From Deltaproteobacteria bacterium (GTDB taxonomy: Bacteria > JAGRBM01 > JAHCIT01): a stretch of DNA of 64,000 nt. Every line of letters starts with the position of its first letter. Position 1 is the stretch's first letter. Made by a program: the position numbers and the translations under genes. The notes under the pieces are model-generated. The model was not told the origin of the DNA and did no database searches. It was given only the letters and a program-made list of their open reading frames with translations. The stretch spans positions 43,070-107,069 of the forward strand of contig JAHCIT010000011.1 in the NCBI GenBank assembly GCA_026129095.1, given 5' to 3'. This document shows, one piece after another, positions 35,710 to 45,830 of this stretch.

Positions 35710-36960
35710 TCAATCGGGCAGGAGCCATCCCGCAGGGTCGAGAGGCTGCCCGCCACGGCGGATTTCAAAATAGCAGGCGGGCCCCACCAGTGACCCGCTG
35801 TCGCCAACTATCGCCACGGGCTCCCGTCCCTGAACCCGGTCACCGGGCTTCTTCAGGAGCCGCTGCGCGTGAGCGTAAACGGTATAAAAGGTATCCCCGT
35901 GGTCAATGATTATCAAATTACCGTAGCCCTGCATCCGGTCGGCAAACACGACCACACCGGGGTAAACGGCATGGATCGGTGTACCCATCTCTGACTTGAT
36001 GGTGACGCCATTATTGACGGTCACCGTACCGAAATCCGGGTGCACATAGCGGCCGAACTCGGAAATAATGCGGCCGCGAACCGGTCGCTCCAGTGCGCCC
36101 CGGAAGGATTCGAACTCCAGCGGCCTGCCCTGAGGGTCCAGAAGTGCCTGCCCACCGGCAAGTATCTGGCTGCGGATCCGCATGCCAATCGTTTCGATCA
36201 GCCGGGAGAGCCGGTTCCTTGATGCGGATATTTCCTGCGCGGCCCGCTCATAAGCGATCCGCTCCTCCCGGATGGAGGCAAGAATCTGGAGCCGCCGGTC
36301 CCGCTCCTGCAGGATTTCCATCCGGGTATCGTCGAGCCGACGCATGGCGATTTCCCGTTCGATCTGGCGGGCCTCCAGGAACGCCCGTCCCTCGATCAGG
36401 AGCTGCTCGCTGCGCTCGTACTCCCGGAGCAGTTCCCGGTCCTGCTCGAGCACACGGCCCATGTATCCCAGCCGCCGCTGCATCTGGAGCGGTGATTCCG
36501 CCCCCAGCGCAAGCTTCAGTGTCACCGCCGGACCGGCCTTGTAGATGCCGCGCAGCCGGACGGATATCCGGTTCTGGATGGCGGCGATTTTCCGCTCCAG
36601 TTCCGCGATGCTCACTTCCCGCTGGCGCATGACCTCGTCCAGCGCCTGGATATCGCGCTCGATCCTGCGGCGCCCCCGCTCGAGCTGTTCCAGATCTTCC
36701 TCCATCGCATCGAGCGTGCTCAGAAGCCCCGCCTCTTCCTTCCGGGCCCGCCGGATATTCTCCCGCTCCTCGGCCAGCAGCTTCTGAAGGCGGGCCAGTT
36801 CGGCCTGGCTCTCGCGCTTCTGGAGTTCGAGATCGGCTTCCTTCCGGGGTTGCGCCAGGAGCCTGACGGGGCCGGACCAGAATCCGGCAGCCAGGACCAG
36901 CATCACCAGCCAGCCTGAACGGCCACCCCCGGCCCGGCTCATGTGCATGGTCCCGGACAT
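35710..36960 (-). CDS. EnvC-like amidase activator (degenerate M23 domain)
   Basis: Signal peptide near the N-terminus (LVMLVLAAGFWSGPVRLLA), a long Arg/Glu-rich coiled coil (about 40-280), and a C-terminal LytM/M23 domain. The zinc sites are lost: the HxGxD block reads NNGVTI, and the final HFE block reads YFEIR, although YAHAQ keeps a histidine. The domain is therefore almost certainly non-enzymatic, as in EnvC, which activates amidases under FtsEX control. The start at 36960 lies 5 nt after the ftsX stop with AGGGA upstream; the frame is open to 37089. 416 residues. Confidence 0.88.
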   Translation of the reverse strand: MSGTMHMSRAGGGRSGWLVMLVLAAGFWSGPVRLLAQPRKEADLELQKRESQAELARLQKLLAEERENIRRARKEEAGLLSTLDAMEEDLEQLERGRRRIERDIQALDEVMRQREVSIAELERKIAAIQNRISVRLRGIYKAGPAVTLKLALGAESPLQMQRRLGYMGRVLEQDRELLREYERSEQLLIEGRAFLEARQIEREIAMRRLDDTRMEILQERDRRLQILASIREERIAYERAAQEISASRNRLSRLIETIGMRIRSQILAGGQALLDPQGRPLEFESFRGALERPVRGRIISEFGRYVHPDFGTVTVNNGVTIKSEMGTPIHAVYPGVVVFADRMQGYGNLIIIDHGDTFYTVYAHAQRLLKKPGDRVQGREPVAIVGDSGSLVGPACYFEIRRGGQPLDPAGWLLPD

Positions 36961-36965
36961 TGTCC

Positions 36966-37847
36966 CTATACCCTCAGATGCCGGCCGGCAGCGATCGTGC
37001 TCGACACCAGACCAATCGCCATGCAGGCCGCGATAATGGCCAGGATGGCCGGTAGCGGCAGGAAAACCAGACTCACATACCCGAGCCATCCCTGGAGGAC
37101 CGCCTCGATCCGCGATGCCAGCACCAGAAACAGGACCCCAAGCATTCCCAGGCCCGCCGCTGCCGCCAGAAAACCACCGATCAGTCCCTCGATCATGAAG
37201 GGAACCCGGATGAATGTTTCCGTTGCGCCGACAAGCCGCAGGATTCCGATCTCGTCGCGCCGTGCGAAGATGACGAGCTGCACGGTATTGGTCACTGCGC
37301 CGAGCGTTATGACGAGAAGGAAAAGGCCCAGCAGCCAGCCGCCGGTGCGAATAACCCCGATAACAGTATCGTACCGCTCGATCCAGCCCTCTCCATACTG
37401 GACGTCCTCGATGTCCTCCATCTGTCCCACCCGCGATGCCAGGTCGCGCAGGGTCGCCGCATCACGCTGCTCGGCGCGGATACTGATCTCGATGGAGGCA
37501 GGCAGCGGATTCACCGTCAACCCCTCCAGCACTCCGGACAGCGAACCCAGGTCCTCACGGAACCGCTTCATCGCCAGTTCGGGCGACACATATTCGGCCG
37601 AATGAACGGCCGGATCCTTCTGGATGCCGGAGATGATCCGGGCCGCCGACGCCGATCCGATCCCATCCTTCAGATAGGCCACCACCTGAAGCTCATGCCC
37701 CCATCGCTCCACGATCCGGTCCAGATTGCGGATGGCGAGCAGATACCCGGAAAAGACCAGCACCATCATGCCGAAACCGGACACGACCCGCATGTGCAGT
37801 CCCAGTTCTTCCCGGAAATTCCGGAGGGCACGGCGAACAAAATACAC
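36966..37847 (-). CDS. ftsX: Cell division protein FtsX
   Basis: Membrane partner of FtsE. 293 residues: a short cytoplasmic start (RRALRNFREELGLH), TM1 about 22-40, a periplasmic domain about 45-165 containing ERWGHELQVVAYLKDG and YVSPELAMKRFREDLG, and then three TM helices (about 172-195, 220-245, 262-285). Cytoplasmic-loop motif VIFARRDEIGILRLVGATE is diagnostic for FtsX. It lies 17 nt downstream of ftsE. Confidence 0.95.
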   Translation of the reverse strand: MYFVRRALRNFREELGLHMRVVSGFGMMVLVFSGYLLAIRNLDRIVERWGHELQVVAYLKDGIGSASAARIISGIQKDPAVHSAEYVSPELAMKRFREDLGSLSGVLEGLTVNPLPASIEISIRAEQRDAATLRDLASRVGQMEDIEDVQYGEGWIERYDTVIGVIRTGGWLLGLFLLVITLGAVTNTVQLVIFARRDEIGILRLVGATETFIRVPFMIEGLIGGFLAAAAGLGMLGVLFLVLASRIEAVLQGWLGYVSLVFLPLPAILAIIAACMAIGLVSSTIAAGRHLRV

Positions 37848-37864
37848 GGAAGGCCGCCCCTCTT

Positions 37865-38536
37865 TCAGTCCGGCAATCCGGCGCCGGCAGTAATCCGGCC
37901 GCGCTCGATACCGATCACGCGCTTCTGGAGCCGCTGGATCAGGTCACGGTCATGGGTGGCAATGACGACGGTCGTTCCCCGGATACTCACCTCCTCGAAA
38001 AGGTCCATCACCTCACGGGCGATTTCCGGGTCCAGATTGCCCGTAGGCTCGTCGGCGAGCAGCAGCACGGGATTGTTGATGAGGGCGCGTGCGATGGCGA
38101 CACGCTGCTGCTCCCCGCCAGACAGCTGCTGCGGATAGTGGTCGGAACGGTGAAGCAGATGGACCGCCTTCAGCATCGACACCACCCGGCGGCGCACCTC
38201 GCCGGACGGCGTGCCGAGCACTTCCAGCGCCACGGAGACGTTCTCGAATACGGTCCGGTTGGCGATCAGCTTGAAGTCCTGGAAGACGACACCGATCGAC
38301 CGCCGCAGATAGGGAATGTTCCGCTCGGTGAGGCGGGCGAGATTGACGTTATTGACGATGATCTGGCCCTGGGTTGCCCGTTCGGCGGCGAAGAGGAGGC
38401 GCATGAGCGTCGTCTTGCCTGCACCCGACGGACCGGTGACAAAACAGAACTCGCCCTTCTCGATCCGCAGACTCACGTCAACGAGCGTCGGCTGCTCGCG
38501 TCCGTAACTCTTGTAGACGTGAAAGAGCTGAATCAT
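37865..38536 (-). CDS. ftsE: Cell division ATP-binding protein FtsE
   Basis: ATPase of the FtsEX complex at the division septum. 223 residues: Walker A GPSGAGKTTLMR (about 36-47), Q-loop VVFQDFKLI (typical of FtsE), signature LSGGEQQRVAIARAL, Walker B VLLLADEPTGNLDP, and switch VVIATHDRDL. First gene of the conserved division cluster. 13 nt separate it from the upstream outer-membrane protein gene, so the transcript probably starts at or before that gene. Confidence 0.96.
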   Translation of the reverse strand: MIQLFHVYKSYGREQPTLVDVSLRIEKGEFCFVTGPSGAGKTTLMRLLFAAERATQGQIIVNNVNLARLTERNIPYLRRSIGVVFQDFKLIANRTVFENVSVALEVLGTPSGEVRRRVVSMLKAVHLLHRSDHYPQQLSGGEQQRVAIARALINNPVLLLADEPTGNLDPEIAREVMDLFEEVSIRGTTVVIATHDRDLIQRLQKRVIGIERGRITAGAGLPD

Positions 38537-38549
38537 CCCCGTCCCGTCA

Positions 38550-39122
38550 TCAGAAGTAGAACCTCACCCCCGCCCCGAACACGGCCTGATCCACGGCTCC
38601 CGCCCTGCCAAAGTTCCGGCCGTCGTTGTCGTAGTCGATCCGCAGGTAGCCGCCCTCCAGGAAAATCGTCCAGTTGTTGCCGATGTCGAAGTTGCCTCCA
38701 CCGAGGAAGTTCAGGTGAAAGAACCGGTTGTCCGTGCCCCCGTAGACAGCCCCGATCCCGGCATCGACAGCGACGTAGGGGGCGAAATAAAGGCTCTTGA
38801 TGTTGTTGCTGTAGAACCCCAGCGGATGAATGACAGCGCCGCCCGTGAAGGAAAAGCCAGTCCGGTACGGCGGATCCTGGTCGCCGGGACCGAAGTGGTT
38901 CCACTTGATCCGGAACGTCACCTGGTTGTTGACACGCATCAGAAGGCCGATGGACCCCTGCGCGTGGTCAAAGGCCTTTCCTGCGGCACGGCCGAGCTGA
39001 AACTCGGCGCCAAAATCGAAGGAACGGTCGGCTGCCCCGGCCGGTGTGGCCATGAGGCATGAAATAATGATCACCCCGCCCAGAAGGGGGGCTGCTGCAC
39101 GAAACCGGCTGTAACGAATCAA
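38550..39122 (-). CDS. Outer-membrane beta-barrel protein, small
   Basis: 190 residues with a signal peptide cleaved near TPAGA-ADRS (residue about 31). The mature part has alternating aromatic/polar strands (SFDFGAEFQLG, NQVTFRIKWNHFG, HLNFLGGGNFDIG, WTIFLEGGYLRIDYD) and ends in Phe (GVRFYF), the C-terminal signature of BAM-inserted barrels. An eight-stranded barrel is likely. The ligand is unknown; PagL-like lipid-A deacylases look superficially similar, but I see no convincing catalytic motif. It precedes ftsE by 13 nt. Confidence 0.75.
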   Translation of the reverse strand: MIRYSRFRAAAPLLGGVIIISCLMATPAGAADRSFDFGAEFQLGRAAGKAFDHAQGSIGLLMRVNNQVTFRIKWNHFGPGDQDPPYRTGFSFTGGAVIHPLGFYSNNIKSLYFAPYVAVDAGIGAVYGGTDNRFFHLNFLGGGNFDIGNNWTIFLEGGYLRIDYDNDGRNFGRAGAVDQAVFGAGVRFYF

Positions 39123-39310
39123 GACAGGGCACTCCGCAGGGAGTTCGCGGCGCCCTCACCCACCAGAGCTGGTCACCTGCCGTTCAACGGGCGGTTTCTC
39201 CGAAACCTCCCGGAACGCGAACCAGCCGTCCGCGATCCACAATCAAGCCAGTCCAGTGTGCGCCGAACCGGGGGGATAATCAACTGTCCGCTGCCGGACC
39301 CGCCCGGTTA

Positions 39311-40570
39311 TTACAGGTAGGGCCAGCCCAGCGACATGCCCGCCGACACTCGGGTTTCCTTCAGGTTGTTCGCGATCGATGTGTTGCGTTCCTGCAGTAT
39401 CTCGCCATTCAGCCGGACAGCGCCGAACCGCGTTTCGATACCGGCCGCATAGCCGTTGGCATTAATGCCGCCACGAAGTGACAACACGTAACGGAATGCC
39501 AGTTCGAGGCCCACCGAGTATTTGTGCCCGAGAGGAATCTCGTCACGGTTGATGTCGCGGACATCGACGGCGAAGGTAAGACGGGCAACCTCGAACGGCA
39601 CGGCGACCGCAAGACCCCAGTCAACCGTCATCGGCACGTCACCACTGCCGGCCACCAGAATGCCGTTTGCGACATCCGGCTGCTGGGCCTTGAACGCCGT
39701 GCGGGCGATATCCTGGAAAGTAAACCCGCTCGCTATATAACCGGCGGAAATACCCCACGGAGAGGGATCCTCGTCCTCAGGCGCCGGAATGAGCAGGGAG
39801 AACGGCAGCCTCATCACCAGGCCTGCATCGGCTCCGGCGGCAAAATCACCCGGTCCCTTCAGGGGCTTCACGAAATCGTTCGTGTACGACACTCCGTTAT
39901 TGGCAGTTACCGATGATTCGGACTCGGCGGTGCGGATATCGCTCCGGCTGATGAACTTCAGGTTCACGCCCATATCCAGATACTCGCCCCAGATTCTCCG
40001 GGCCACGGTCAGGTAACCCGCATGATCCTCGAGCTTGCGCAAACCGACGATATACCGGTCGCCCGCCGTAATGCCCGGCTGGACGACGCCGTCGAAGCGG
40101 TAAGAATAGGAATAGGCGAATCCGAACGCCCAGTTCTTCCGGTATGGCATGACAAAGTGGGTCACGTTGTCGGCGTTCACGTAGACGGCTTCGCCGACCC
40201 GCCCTGCGAAGAAGGTGTTCGCCTCGTTCGCGTCCCCGCCCGACAGATCCTTGGCGTCCATCGCGAAGGTGAAGGAATCGGTGTTGGCCTCGGCGCGAAG
40301 CCCCAGAATCGAGAACTGCCAGTCCCTGATCGCTGCAAGTCCGGCCGGGTTGTAGAACATCGAATCGTACGAGCCGCCGACCGCCACGAAGGCGTTACCC
40401 ATGCCGAGAGCCCGTGGAGTCCGGGGGTTGATCGGCGCAGCCCTGAAATTGCCCGTCAGAAAATCCGTCCGCTCGGTGAGCGTGGGATCCTGGGCGTTCG
40501 CGACGCCTGTTCCCAGAAATACCACGCCCAGAAGCGCAATCCCCAGACCGCGAGTGAGTGAATTCAGCAT
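39311..40570 (-). CDS. Outer-membrane beta-barrel protein (PorV/UPF0164/FadL-like)
   Basis: 419 residues from ATG at 40570 (GGGAGG about 12 nt upstream), with a signal peptide ending NAQD (about residue 25). The mature start holds the family's PRALGMGNAFVAVGGSYDSMFYNPAGLA motif (given here as ALGMGNAFVAVG and YNPAGLA). A long run of amphipathic strands follows, ending SLGWPYL. This N-terminal motif is shared by PorV/PorQ, UPF0164 and some FadL-like proteins. The specific function is unknown. The open frame extends upstream to 40720 without a good start. Confidence 0.75.
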   Translation of the reverse strand: MLNSLTRGLGIALLGVVFLGTGVANAQDPTLTERTDFLTGNFRAAPINPRTPRALGMGNAFVAVGGSYDSMFYNPAGLAAIRDWQFSILGLRAEANTDSFTFAMDAKDLSGGDANEANTFFAGRVGEAVYVNADNVTHFVMPYRKNWAFGFAYSYSYRFDGVVQPGITAGDRYIVGLRKLEDHAGYLTVARRIWGEYLDMGVNLKFISRSDIRTAESESSVTANNGVSYTNDFVKPLKGPGDFAAGADAGLVMRLPFSLLIPAPEDEDPSPWGISAGYIASGFTFQDIARTAFKAQQPDVANGILVAGSGDVPMTVDWGLAVAVPFEVARLTFAVDVRDINRDEIPLGHKYSVGLELAFRYVLSLRGGINANGYAAGIETRFGAVRLNGEILQERNTSIANNLKETRVSAGMSLGWPYL

Positions 40571-40892
40571 ATGATTGAAAGGCCTCCCCTGTCGGGTTCC
40601 AGATGCCGTCATCATGGAACCCTGGCCCATGACCAGTATTACCCGGCCCCTAAACTGGGCGTCCCCCATCATGCCGGAAGCTAGCCGGGCCGGAAGTGAT
40701 TGAAAACACGTCCGGAACACAGGCCGGTTTCCGGCACAGGTGCCGGGTCAGGCATAACGCTAATTGTACTTGTGGCCGGGGGGAAGCCCCCCTGAAAATC
40801 CCCCTTTATCTTGTGCAGCCCCCCACCCGCTACTAAATTAACCGGATAGGGCTGCCATATCCGCATATTCCCGTTTTGGCAGCAGACGACCC
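40571..40892. other. 322-bp divergent intergenic region
   Basis: Lies between the divergent beta-barrel and chemoreceptor genes. It holds a GGGGGG-AAG-CCCCCC inverted repeat near 40779-40793 followed by a second C-run, without a terminator T-run. A possible plus-strand promoter for the chemoreceptor is TTGTGC (40811-40816), 17 nt, TAAATT (40834-40839). I see no RNA gene or small coding frame that I can support. Confidence 0.4.
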
Positions 40893-42437
40893 GTGACGAA
40901 AAACCTCCGCGCCAAGATTCTCCTCCTGTGGCTGGCCCTGACCAGCCCGGTCATTCTGGTAGCCGGCTGGCTGCGAATCGACGGCGCACGGCAACTGGCC
41001 TATGAAATCGCCACAGCCAGAATCAAGACATCCACAAGCCTGCTGGCGATAGCTGTCAGGGAGCCCCTGGCAGCCACTGACCGAGAAACCCTGAGAGCCA
41101 TTGCACAACCGGCGGCGGCTGGCTTCGGCAGCATGCTGGAAGAACTGACCATCCATGACGGCCAGGGGGTTCCGCTGTTCAGCTCTACCAGGAAGCCCTC
41201 AACCGCTCCGGCGCAGACCAGCAAGCCACCCGCTGAAGTTCTCCAGACGAACGCCTCGATCCGTTACTGGCAGCCGGTGATCCTGCCGGATTCGGCCTGG
41301 GGCGAACCGGTCCAGCCGGGATCGGTTCTCATCCAGCTTGGCCGCACCGGAATCCTGACGCCATTTTTCATGCGGGCTGCACTGGAAGGCATTGTCATGG
41401 CGGCCGCTTTCCTCTTCACCACCATAGGCCTTTACTGGGGGCTCGGCCGGCTCTTTACCCCTCTGGGGCGTCTGGGCGCGATTTCTGGCGAACTGGCACA
41501 GGGCAACCTGAACGTGCAGGTCCGGCCGGAAGGCTCGGACGAACTGGCCCGGCTCGAACGGGCCTATGGCGACATGATCGACAATCTCGCGGTCATGATC
41601 CGGCAGATCCGCGAGGCGGCACAAAGCCTGGGTACTGCCACCGAACAGATCGAACGGACCACACAGCAGCTCGCCGAGGGCTCGGACCGGCAGAGCCGCC
41701 AGACCAGCGAGATGTCGGTCGCCATCGAGGAGATGGCCTCGTCAGTCCAGCTGGTTTTCACCAATGCCAAGCAGGCACTGGAAACCTCCCAGCAATCGAA
41801 GGAAACCGCCGAACGGGGCGGAAACGTGGTCACGCAGACCATCGAGGCCATGCGGGCGGTCAATGACTCGATCCGGACCTCGGGCGACCAGATCGCCGAC
41901 CTCTCCCGGCAGACCGAGGACATCGGCACGATCCTGGGCGTCATCAACGAGATTGCATCGCAAACGAACCTGCTTGCCCTGAATGCGGCCATCGAGGCGG
42001 CCCGTGCCGGTGAGCATGGCCGGGGTTTTGAGGTCGTGGCCGACGAGATCCGCAAGCTGGCCGAGAAGAGCGCTGCCTCGACCAAACAGATCGCTGGTAT
42101 TCTTGAGCATATCCGGACCGGCAGCCAGATGGCACAGGGCTCGATGTCAAACGTAAGCGTGCTGGCGAAGGATTCCATGGAATACGCCAACCGCACCGGA
42201 GCCGCCCTGGAACTGATCATCGCCAAGGCTAGCGAGACGGCCGAACTGATGGCATCGCTCTCCGGCTCGGCCGAGCAGCAGTCCCGCGTATCCGATACGG
42301 TGGCCCAGGCTGTCAGCCAGATCGGACAGGTAACGAGAGAAAATGCCACCAGCGCCGAGGAGATTGCCACCACGTCGGTGGAACTGGCCCAGCTGGCCGA
42401 CCAGCTCCAGCAGCTCATTGCCCGGTTCCGGGTCTAG
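40893..42437 (+). CDS. Methyl-accepting chemotaxis protein
   Basis: 514 residues with GTG start. TM1 at about 8-25 ([19 protein letters not shown]), a short periplasmic sensor domain to about 155, TM2 about 162-185, HAMP (about 186-240: [18 protein letters not shown]), and the coiled-coil signalling domain with hairpin tip [20 protein letters not shown] and [16 protein letters not shown]. No C-terminal CheR/CheB pentapeptide is apparent. No che genes are in the window, so it is an orphan receptor here; the ligand is unknown. Confidence 0.95.
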   Translation: MTKNLRAKILLLWLALTSPVILVAGWLRIDGARQLAYEIATARIKTSTSLLAIAVREPLAATDRETLRAIAQPAAAGFGSMLEELTIHDGQGVPLFSSTRKPSTAPAQTSKPPAEVLQTNASIRYWQPVILPDSAWGEPVQPGSVLIQLGRTGILTPFFMRAALEGIVMAAAFLFTTIGLYWGLGRLFTPLGRLGAISGELAQGNLNVQVRPEGSDELARLERAYGDMIDNLAVMIRQIREAAQSLGTATEQIERTTQQLAEGSDRQSRQTSEMSVAIEEMASSVQLVFTNAKQALETSQQSKETAERGGNVVTQTIEAMRAVNDSIRTSGDQIADLSRQTEDIGTILGVINEIASQTNLLALNAAIEAARAGEHGRGFEVVADEIRKLAEKSAASTKQIAGILEHIRTGSQMAQGSMSNVSVLAKDSMEYANRTGAALELIIAKASETAELMASLSGSAEQQSRVSDTVAQAVSQIGQVTRENATSAEEIATTSVELAQLADQLQQLIARFRV

Positions 42438-42463
42438 GTTTCCGTGACGAATGAGACAGCCCC

Positions 42464-45400
42464 CTACCGGGTGATCGCCCGGTAAACCCTGGGGAGCATT
42501 TCGGGAAGGTCGCGGATCCTGTCAATCACGAGATAGGCGTCAGGCGGACACATCTGCTTGAGATAGTCATAGCCCGCCTTGTCCACGGTGATGCAGAAGG
42601 TGTGTATGCCAGCCCTCGTCGCTTCCTCCAGGGCGAGCCGCGTATCCAGCAGGGAGTAGTTCTCATCGGTCCGGTCCTCGCCGTAGTCCGAATCCTGGGG
42701 GTAACCATCCGAAAGCATGACGAGTGTCCGGTACCGCGCCTCCAGCCCTCGCAGCTTCTCGATCGCATGACGGATCGCCGCCCCCATGCGCGTGGACTGC
42801 TGGGCGCGGATGCCGCCGATCCGGGCCTTCACCCGGTCGGAATACGGCTCGCCAAACTCCTTTATCTTGTACAGGTCCACCCGCTCCCGGCCATAGCCTG
42901 AGAACCCCAGCACGGCATAGTCGTCGCCCAGGTAGTTGAGCGCCTGGCTCATGACGACCAGCGCCTCCTTCTGGAGATCGAGGACCGTCTTCCGCGGCGC
43001 CCCGGCCGGTGCGGCTGGCGGGCCGTCAGCAGCCACGCCGAACCGGGGGTCCGAGAAATAGCCTGCTGACTCTCCGGCGGGTGGCGGCGGGGGTCCGGCC
43101 AGTTCCTCATCGGGTATTTTCTCTCCCGTCGAGGCGCTCATATCTATAAGGAACATGGCCGCCACGTCCCTTTCCTGGCGGCGGCGGGAAGAATAGATCC
43201 GTTCCGGATAGGGAAGCCCCGCCCGGCGGTCCGCCGCACCTTCAATCACCGTATTCAGATCAATCTCCTCGCCGTCAGGGAGCCGCGTTTCCTTCTTCAG
43301 GAGTTCCGGCCGGATCGCCTCGAACTGGCGGATCACCTTGCTGATAAGATTCGAGTTTTCAGCGAGCGCACGGTCCACGAACTCCGGGTTTCCCGTTTCC
43401 ACGTTCCGTTCGCGTACGGTGCACCAGGCATGGCGGTAGTCGCCGAGCTTGTGGTCCCATTCGTCGTACCGGAAGGCGTCGTCGTACCGCTCATCCAGCG
43501 TGTCCAGCCGGGCCATCCGGCGGACCTCCTGCTGGAACTCCTGCAGGATTTCCGGCAGGGACTCCGGCGCATGCTGCGCGGCCTCCCGCGCCCGGTCCAT
43601 GTCGAACATGGACGAAAACAGCGCCCTGCCGCCCGCCTCCTCGTCCGGCCCCATCGGCAGAAAGCTCAGCTCATCGCCGTCTCCGAGCCAGGAGGCGATC
43701 TCCTCGGGCCGCATCATCTCGATATTGCCCATGAGCCGCTGCGCGATATCGAGCGCGCCCCTTGCCTGCACCCGCCGCTGGATTTCGTCCGGGTTCAGTT
43801 CGCCGTGAAAACGGACCGGTTCCGGCCGGCCGTAATCGGCCGGGAAATCAGGCGGCACTTCCGGGCCGGAAGAACCCGGCGGCGCAGGCTCGCTTCCACC
43901 CTGCCCGCCCGGTTCCGGAACGGACTCCCCTGCCGATTCGGAATCCGCGGCCGGCGGCGGTTCCAGTTCCGCGTCCATCCCCATACGCCGGGTATCGAGG
44001 AAGAGCGAGAACAGCCGGTACAGCTCGGCTGTGCGGACCGCCGTATGCTCGACGGTGGCTTCCGGACGGCGAAGTTCCGAAAACAGGGCCCGCAGGTTCT
44101 GGAACTGTTCCTCGAACTGAATCTGGCCCGATGTGAGGTCGTCGGCCGGTATATGGCCGAACACTGTCTCCAGCCCCAGGGAAAGCTGGGTGGCGACTTC
44201 AACCAGCGCACTTGCCGGGCTCATCGCCCGGTCAATGCTCCGCTTCTCCAGTTCGCTTTTCCGGAGCCAGGCGATATCGGGATCGAGGCCGGGATAGTTT
44301 CGCAGCAGCGCCTCGTCGATGCGGAAATTCTCCAGAAGCAGAAAAAGGTCCCTGGCAAGCTGCGTCCGGGGGAACTGGAGGAAAAACCGGTCGAGATCGC
44401 TTCCGCCCGCCGGAGCGCCAGCGGCATAGTCGGACACGCGGACGATCCCGCTCCGCACGCCTTTCATCTTCTCCAGCGAGAAACCGAATGTCCCGAACTC
44501 GAAAAATCCGCACTGGTGGGCGCACATGACCCGGAATACGCGGCGGTTCTCGTCCCGGCCGCCATGCTCGTAGACCAGCGCGGGCAGGTATATCTTCTCC
44601 CCGTCGGTGGTCGGCAGGTTTTTCCCCCGGTGCCAGTCGAGCGGCACCAGCGGGATCTCCCGCCCCGTGAGCCCCTGTGCATAGAGCCTCAGGGACCGGG
44701 CAATCTCCTCGAACCGGACTCCCCGCACATAGGCCTGTAGCGATGCCCGCGCAGACCTCGACGACAGCTTGAAGTGGGCCTCGGCCCGGCCGGGGCTCGA
44801 CTCCAGCAGCCGCTCGCCTTCTTCGACCCATCGGGCGAACTCCTCCGGCCCGACCAGCCGCAGGACTTCATCCATCGATTCGAGCAGCCCCATCGCCGCG
44901 CTGGGCGATTTCTCCAGAATCCGGCGCGCCGCTCCAGCCACCTGCCCGTAGCGCGAGTCCGCAACTTCACCGCTGGCGGCGGCCAGCTTGCGGACCACGT
45001 TGAGGCACCCGTCTGCCGACCGGCTCACGAGACGGGCCAGCACCGGTGCCAGCACCTTGAGCCTCCCTGGAGCCCGGCGCACGGTCTCAACCAGTTGCCG
45101 GCGGAAGGCCGCGAACTGCTCGGGGTGGCTGGCAGCGACCGCGGCCAGCAGCTCCAGCCGGGCTTCCTCTGTTTCGACCGGCAGGTCCCGTGGCAGCGGT
45201 TCCTGGCAGAAGTCCTGCGCCAGTCCCGATACCCGGTGCGACAGGCTGGCAGCCGTATCGCACCAGAACTGGAAGCTCCGCGGCGGCAGAACCGAGGAGG
45301 CCTCGGCGGCGCTCGCCAGAACCATCTCCAGCAGCCCATAGGTCTGCCAGCCGAGTTGCCAAGTCTTGCGGCCTCCTTCAATCCACTCGTTCAGGCTTAT

Positions 45401-45823
45401 CCGCCGGGGATATTCGTAGAACTGGCGGCTGGTCCGCAGCACCGCCACTGCCGCACGCGGAAGCTCTCCGGTCACCCGGATGACCACCTCCGACCACCGG
45501 GTGAACTCCGCGGCGGGTATCCGGCCGGACAGATCCATGCCCGCGGTTACCACCGCCGGTGCAATATCGGCGTGGATCCGTCCCGCCTCAGCCGTGACGG
45601 TGGCAACGGCATCGAGCGCTTCCAGGGGAACCTTCAGCCGCGGTGCATGGGCAAGGAACTCGAACGCCGCCCGCCGCGAGCAGGCATCGATCCGTTCCGC
45701 ACCGGCGAGAATGGCGTTGGATTCCGGGTCGGCCGGATCCAGATACGGGATCTCGATGCCCGGCACTGTCTCCGACCGGGCCACGAGGATCTTCAGCCAC
45801 TTGGAGTAGAGGATGTCATTCAC
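42464..45823 (-). CDS. NorD-like protein with C-terminal VWA domain
   Basis: 1119 residues. The long N-terminal 800 residues are helical repeats, including a stretch with HRGKNLPTTDGEKIYLP, CAHQCGFFEFGTF and a Pro/Glu-rich linker (about 615-655). The C-terminal 240 residues are a von Willebrand A domain with a complete MIDAS: DMSAST (about 892), a Thr in STRMGAAIRHA, and Asp in MLSDGYPQD. The architecture matches NorD/CbbO-type proteins that act with MoxR AAA+ ATPases to insert metals or remodel enzymes such as NO reductase or Rubisco. Neither target is in the window. It lies 7 nt downstream of the AAA+ gene, so they work as a pair. Confidence 0.88.
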   Translation of the reverse strand: MNDILYSKWLKILVARSETVPGIEIPYLDPADPESNAILAGAERIDACSRRAAFEFLAHAPRLKVPLEALDAVATVTAEAGRIHADIAPAVVTAGMDLSGRIPAAEFTRWSEVVIRVTGELPRAAVAVLRTSRQFYEYPRRISLNEWIEGGRKTWQLGWQTYGLLEMVLASAAEASSVLPPRSFQFWCDTAASLSHRVSGLAQDFCQEPLPRDLPVETEEARLELLAAVAASHPEQFAAFRRQLVETVRRAPGRLKVLAPVLARLVSRSADGCLNVVRKLAAASGEVADSRYGQVAGAARRILEKSPSAAMGLLESMDEVLRLVGPEEFARWVEEGERLLESSPGRAEAHFKLSSRSARASLQAYVRGVRFEEIARSLRLYAQGLTGREIPLVPLDWHRGKNLPTTDGEKIYLPALVYEHGGRDENRRVFRVMCAHQCGFFEFGTFGFSLEKMKGVRSGIVRVSDYAAGAPAGGSDLDRFFLQFPRTQLARDLFLLLENFRIDEALLRNYPGLDPDIAWLRKSELEKRSIDRAMSPASALVEVATQLSLGLETVFGHIPADDLTSGQIQFEEQFQNLRALFSELRRPEATVEHTAVRTAELYRLFSLFLDTRRMGMDAELEPPPAADSESAGESVPEPGGQGGSEPAPPGSSGPEVPPDFPADYGRPEPVRFHGELNPDEIQRRVQARGALDIAQRLMGNIEMMRPEEIASWLGDGDELSFLPMGPDEEAGGRALFSSMFDMDRAREAAQHAPESLPEILQEFQQEVRRMARLDTLDERYDDAFRYDEWDHKLGDYRHAWCTVRERNVETGNPEFVDRALAENSNLISKVIRQFEAIRPELLKKETRLPDGEEIDLNTVIEGAADRRAGLPYPERIYSSRRRQERDVAAMFLIDMSASTGEKIPDEELAGPPPPPAGESAGYFSDPRFGVAADGPPAAPAGAPRKTVLDLQKEALVVMSQALNYLGDDYAVLGFSGYGRERVDLYKIKEFGEPYSDRVKARIGGIRAQQSTRMGAAIRHAIEKLRGLEARYRTLVMLSDGYPQDSDYGEDRTDENYSLLDTRLALEEATRAGIHTFCITVDKAGYDYLKQMCPPDAYLVIDRIRDLPEMLPRVYRAITR

Positions 45824-45830
45824 ATCCGCT

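Noticed and set aside
40775-40800. Terminator at the GGGGGG-AAG-CCCCCC repeat
   Set aside because: No T-run follows on either strand, and it lies between two divergent gene starts.
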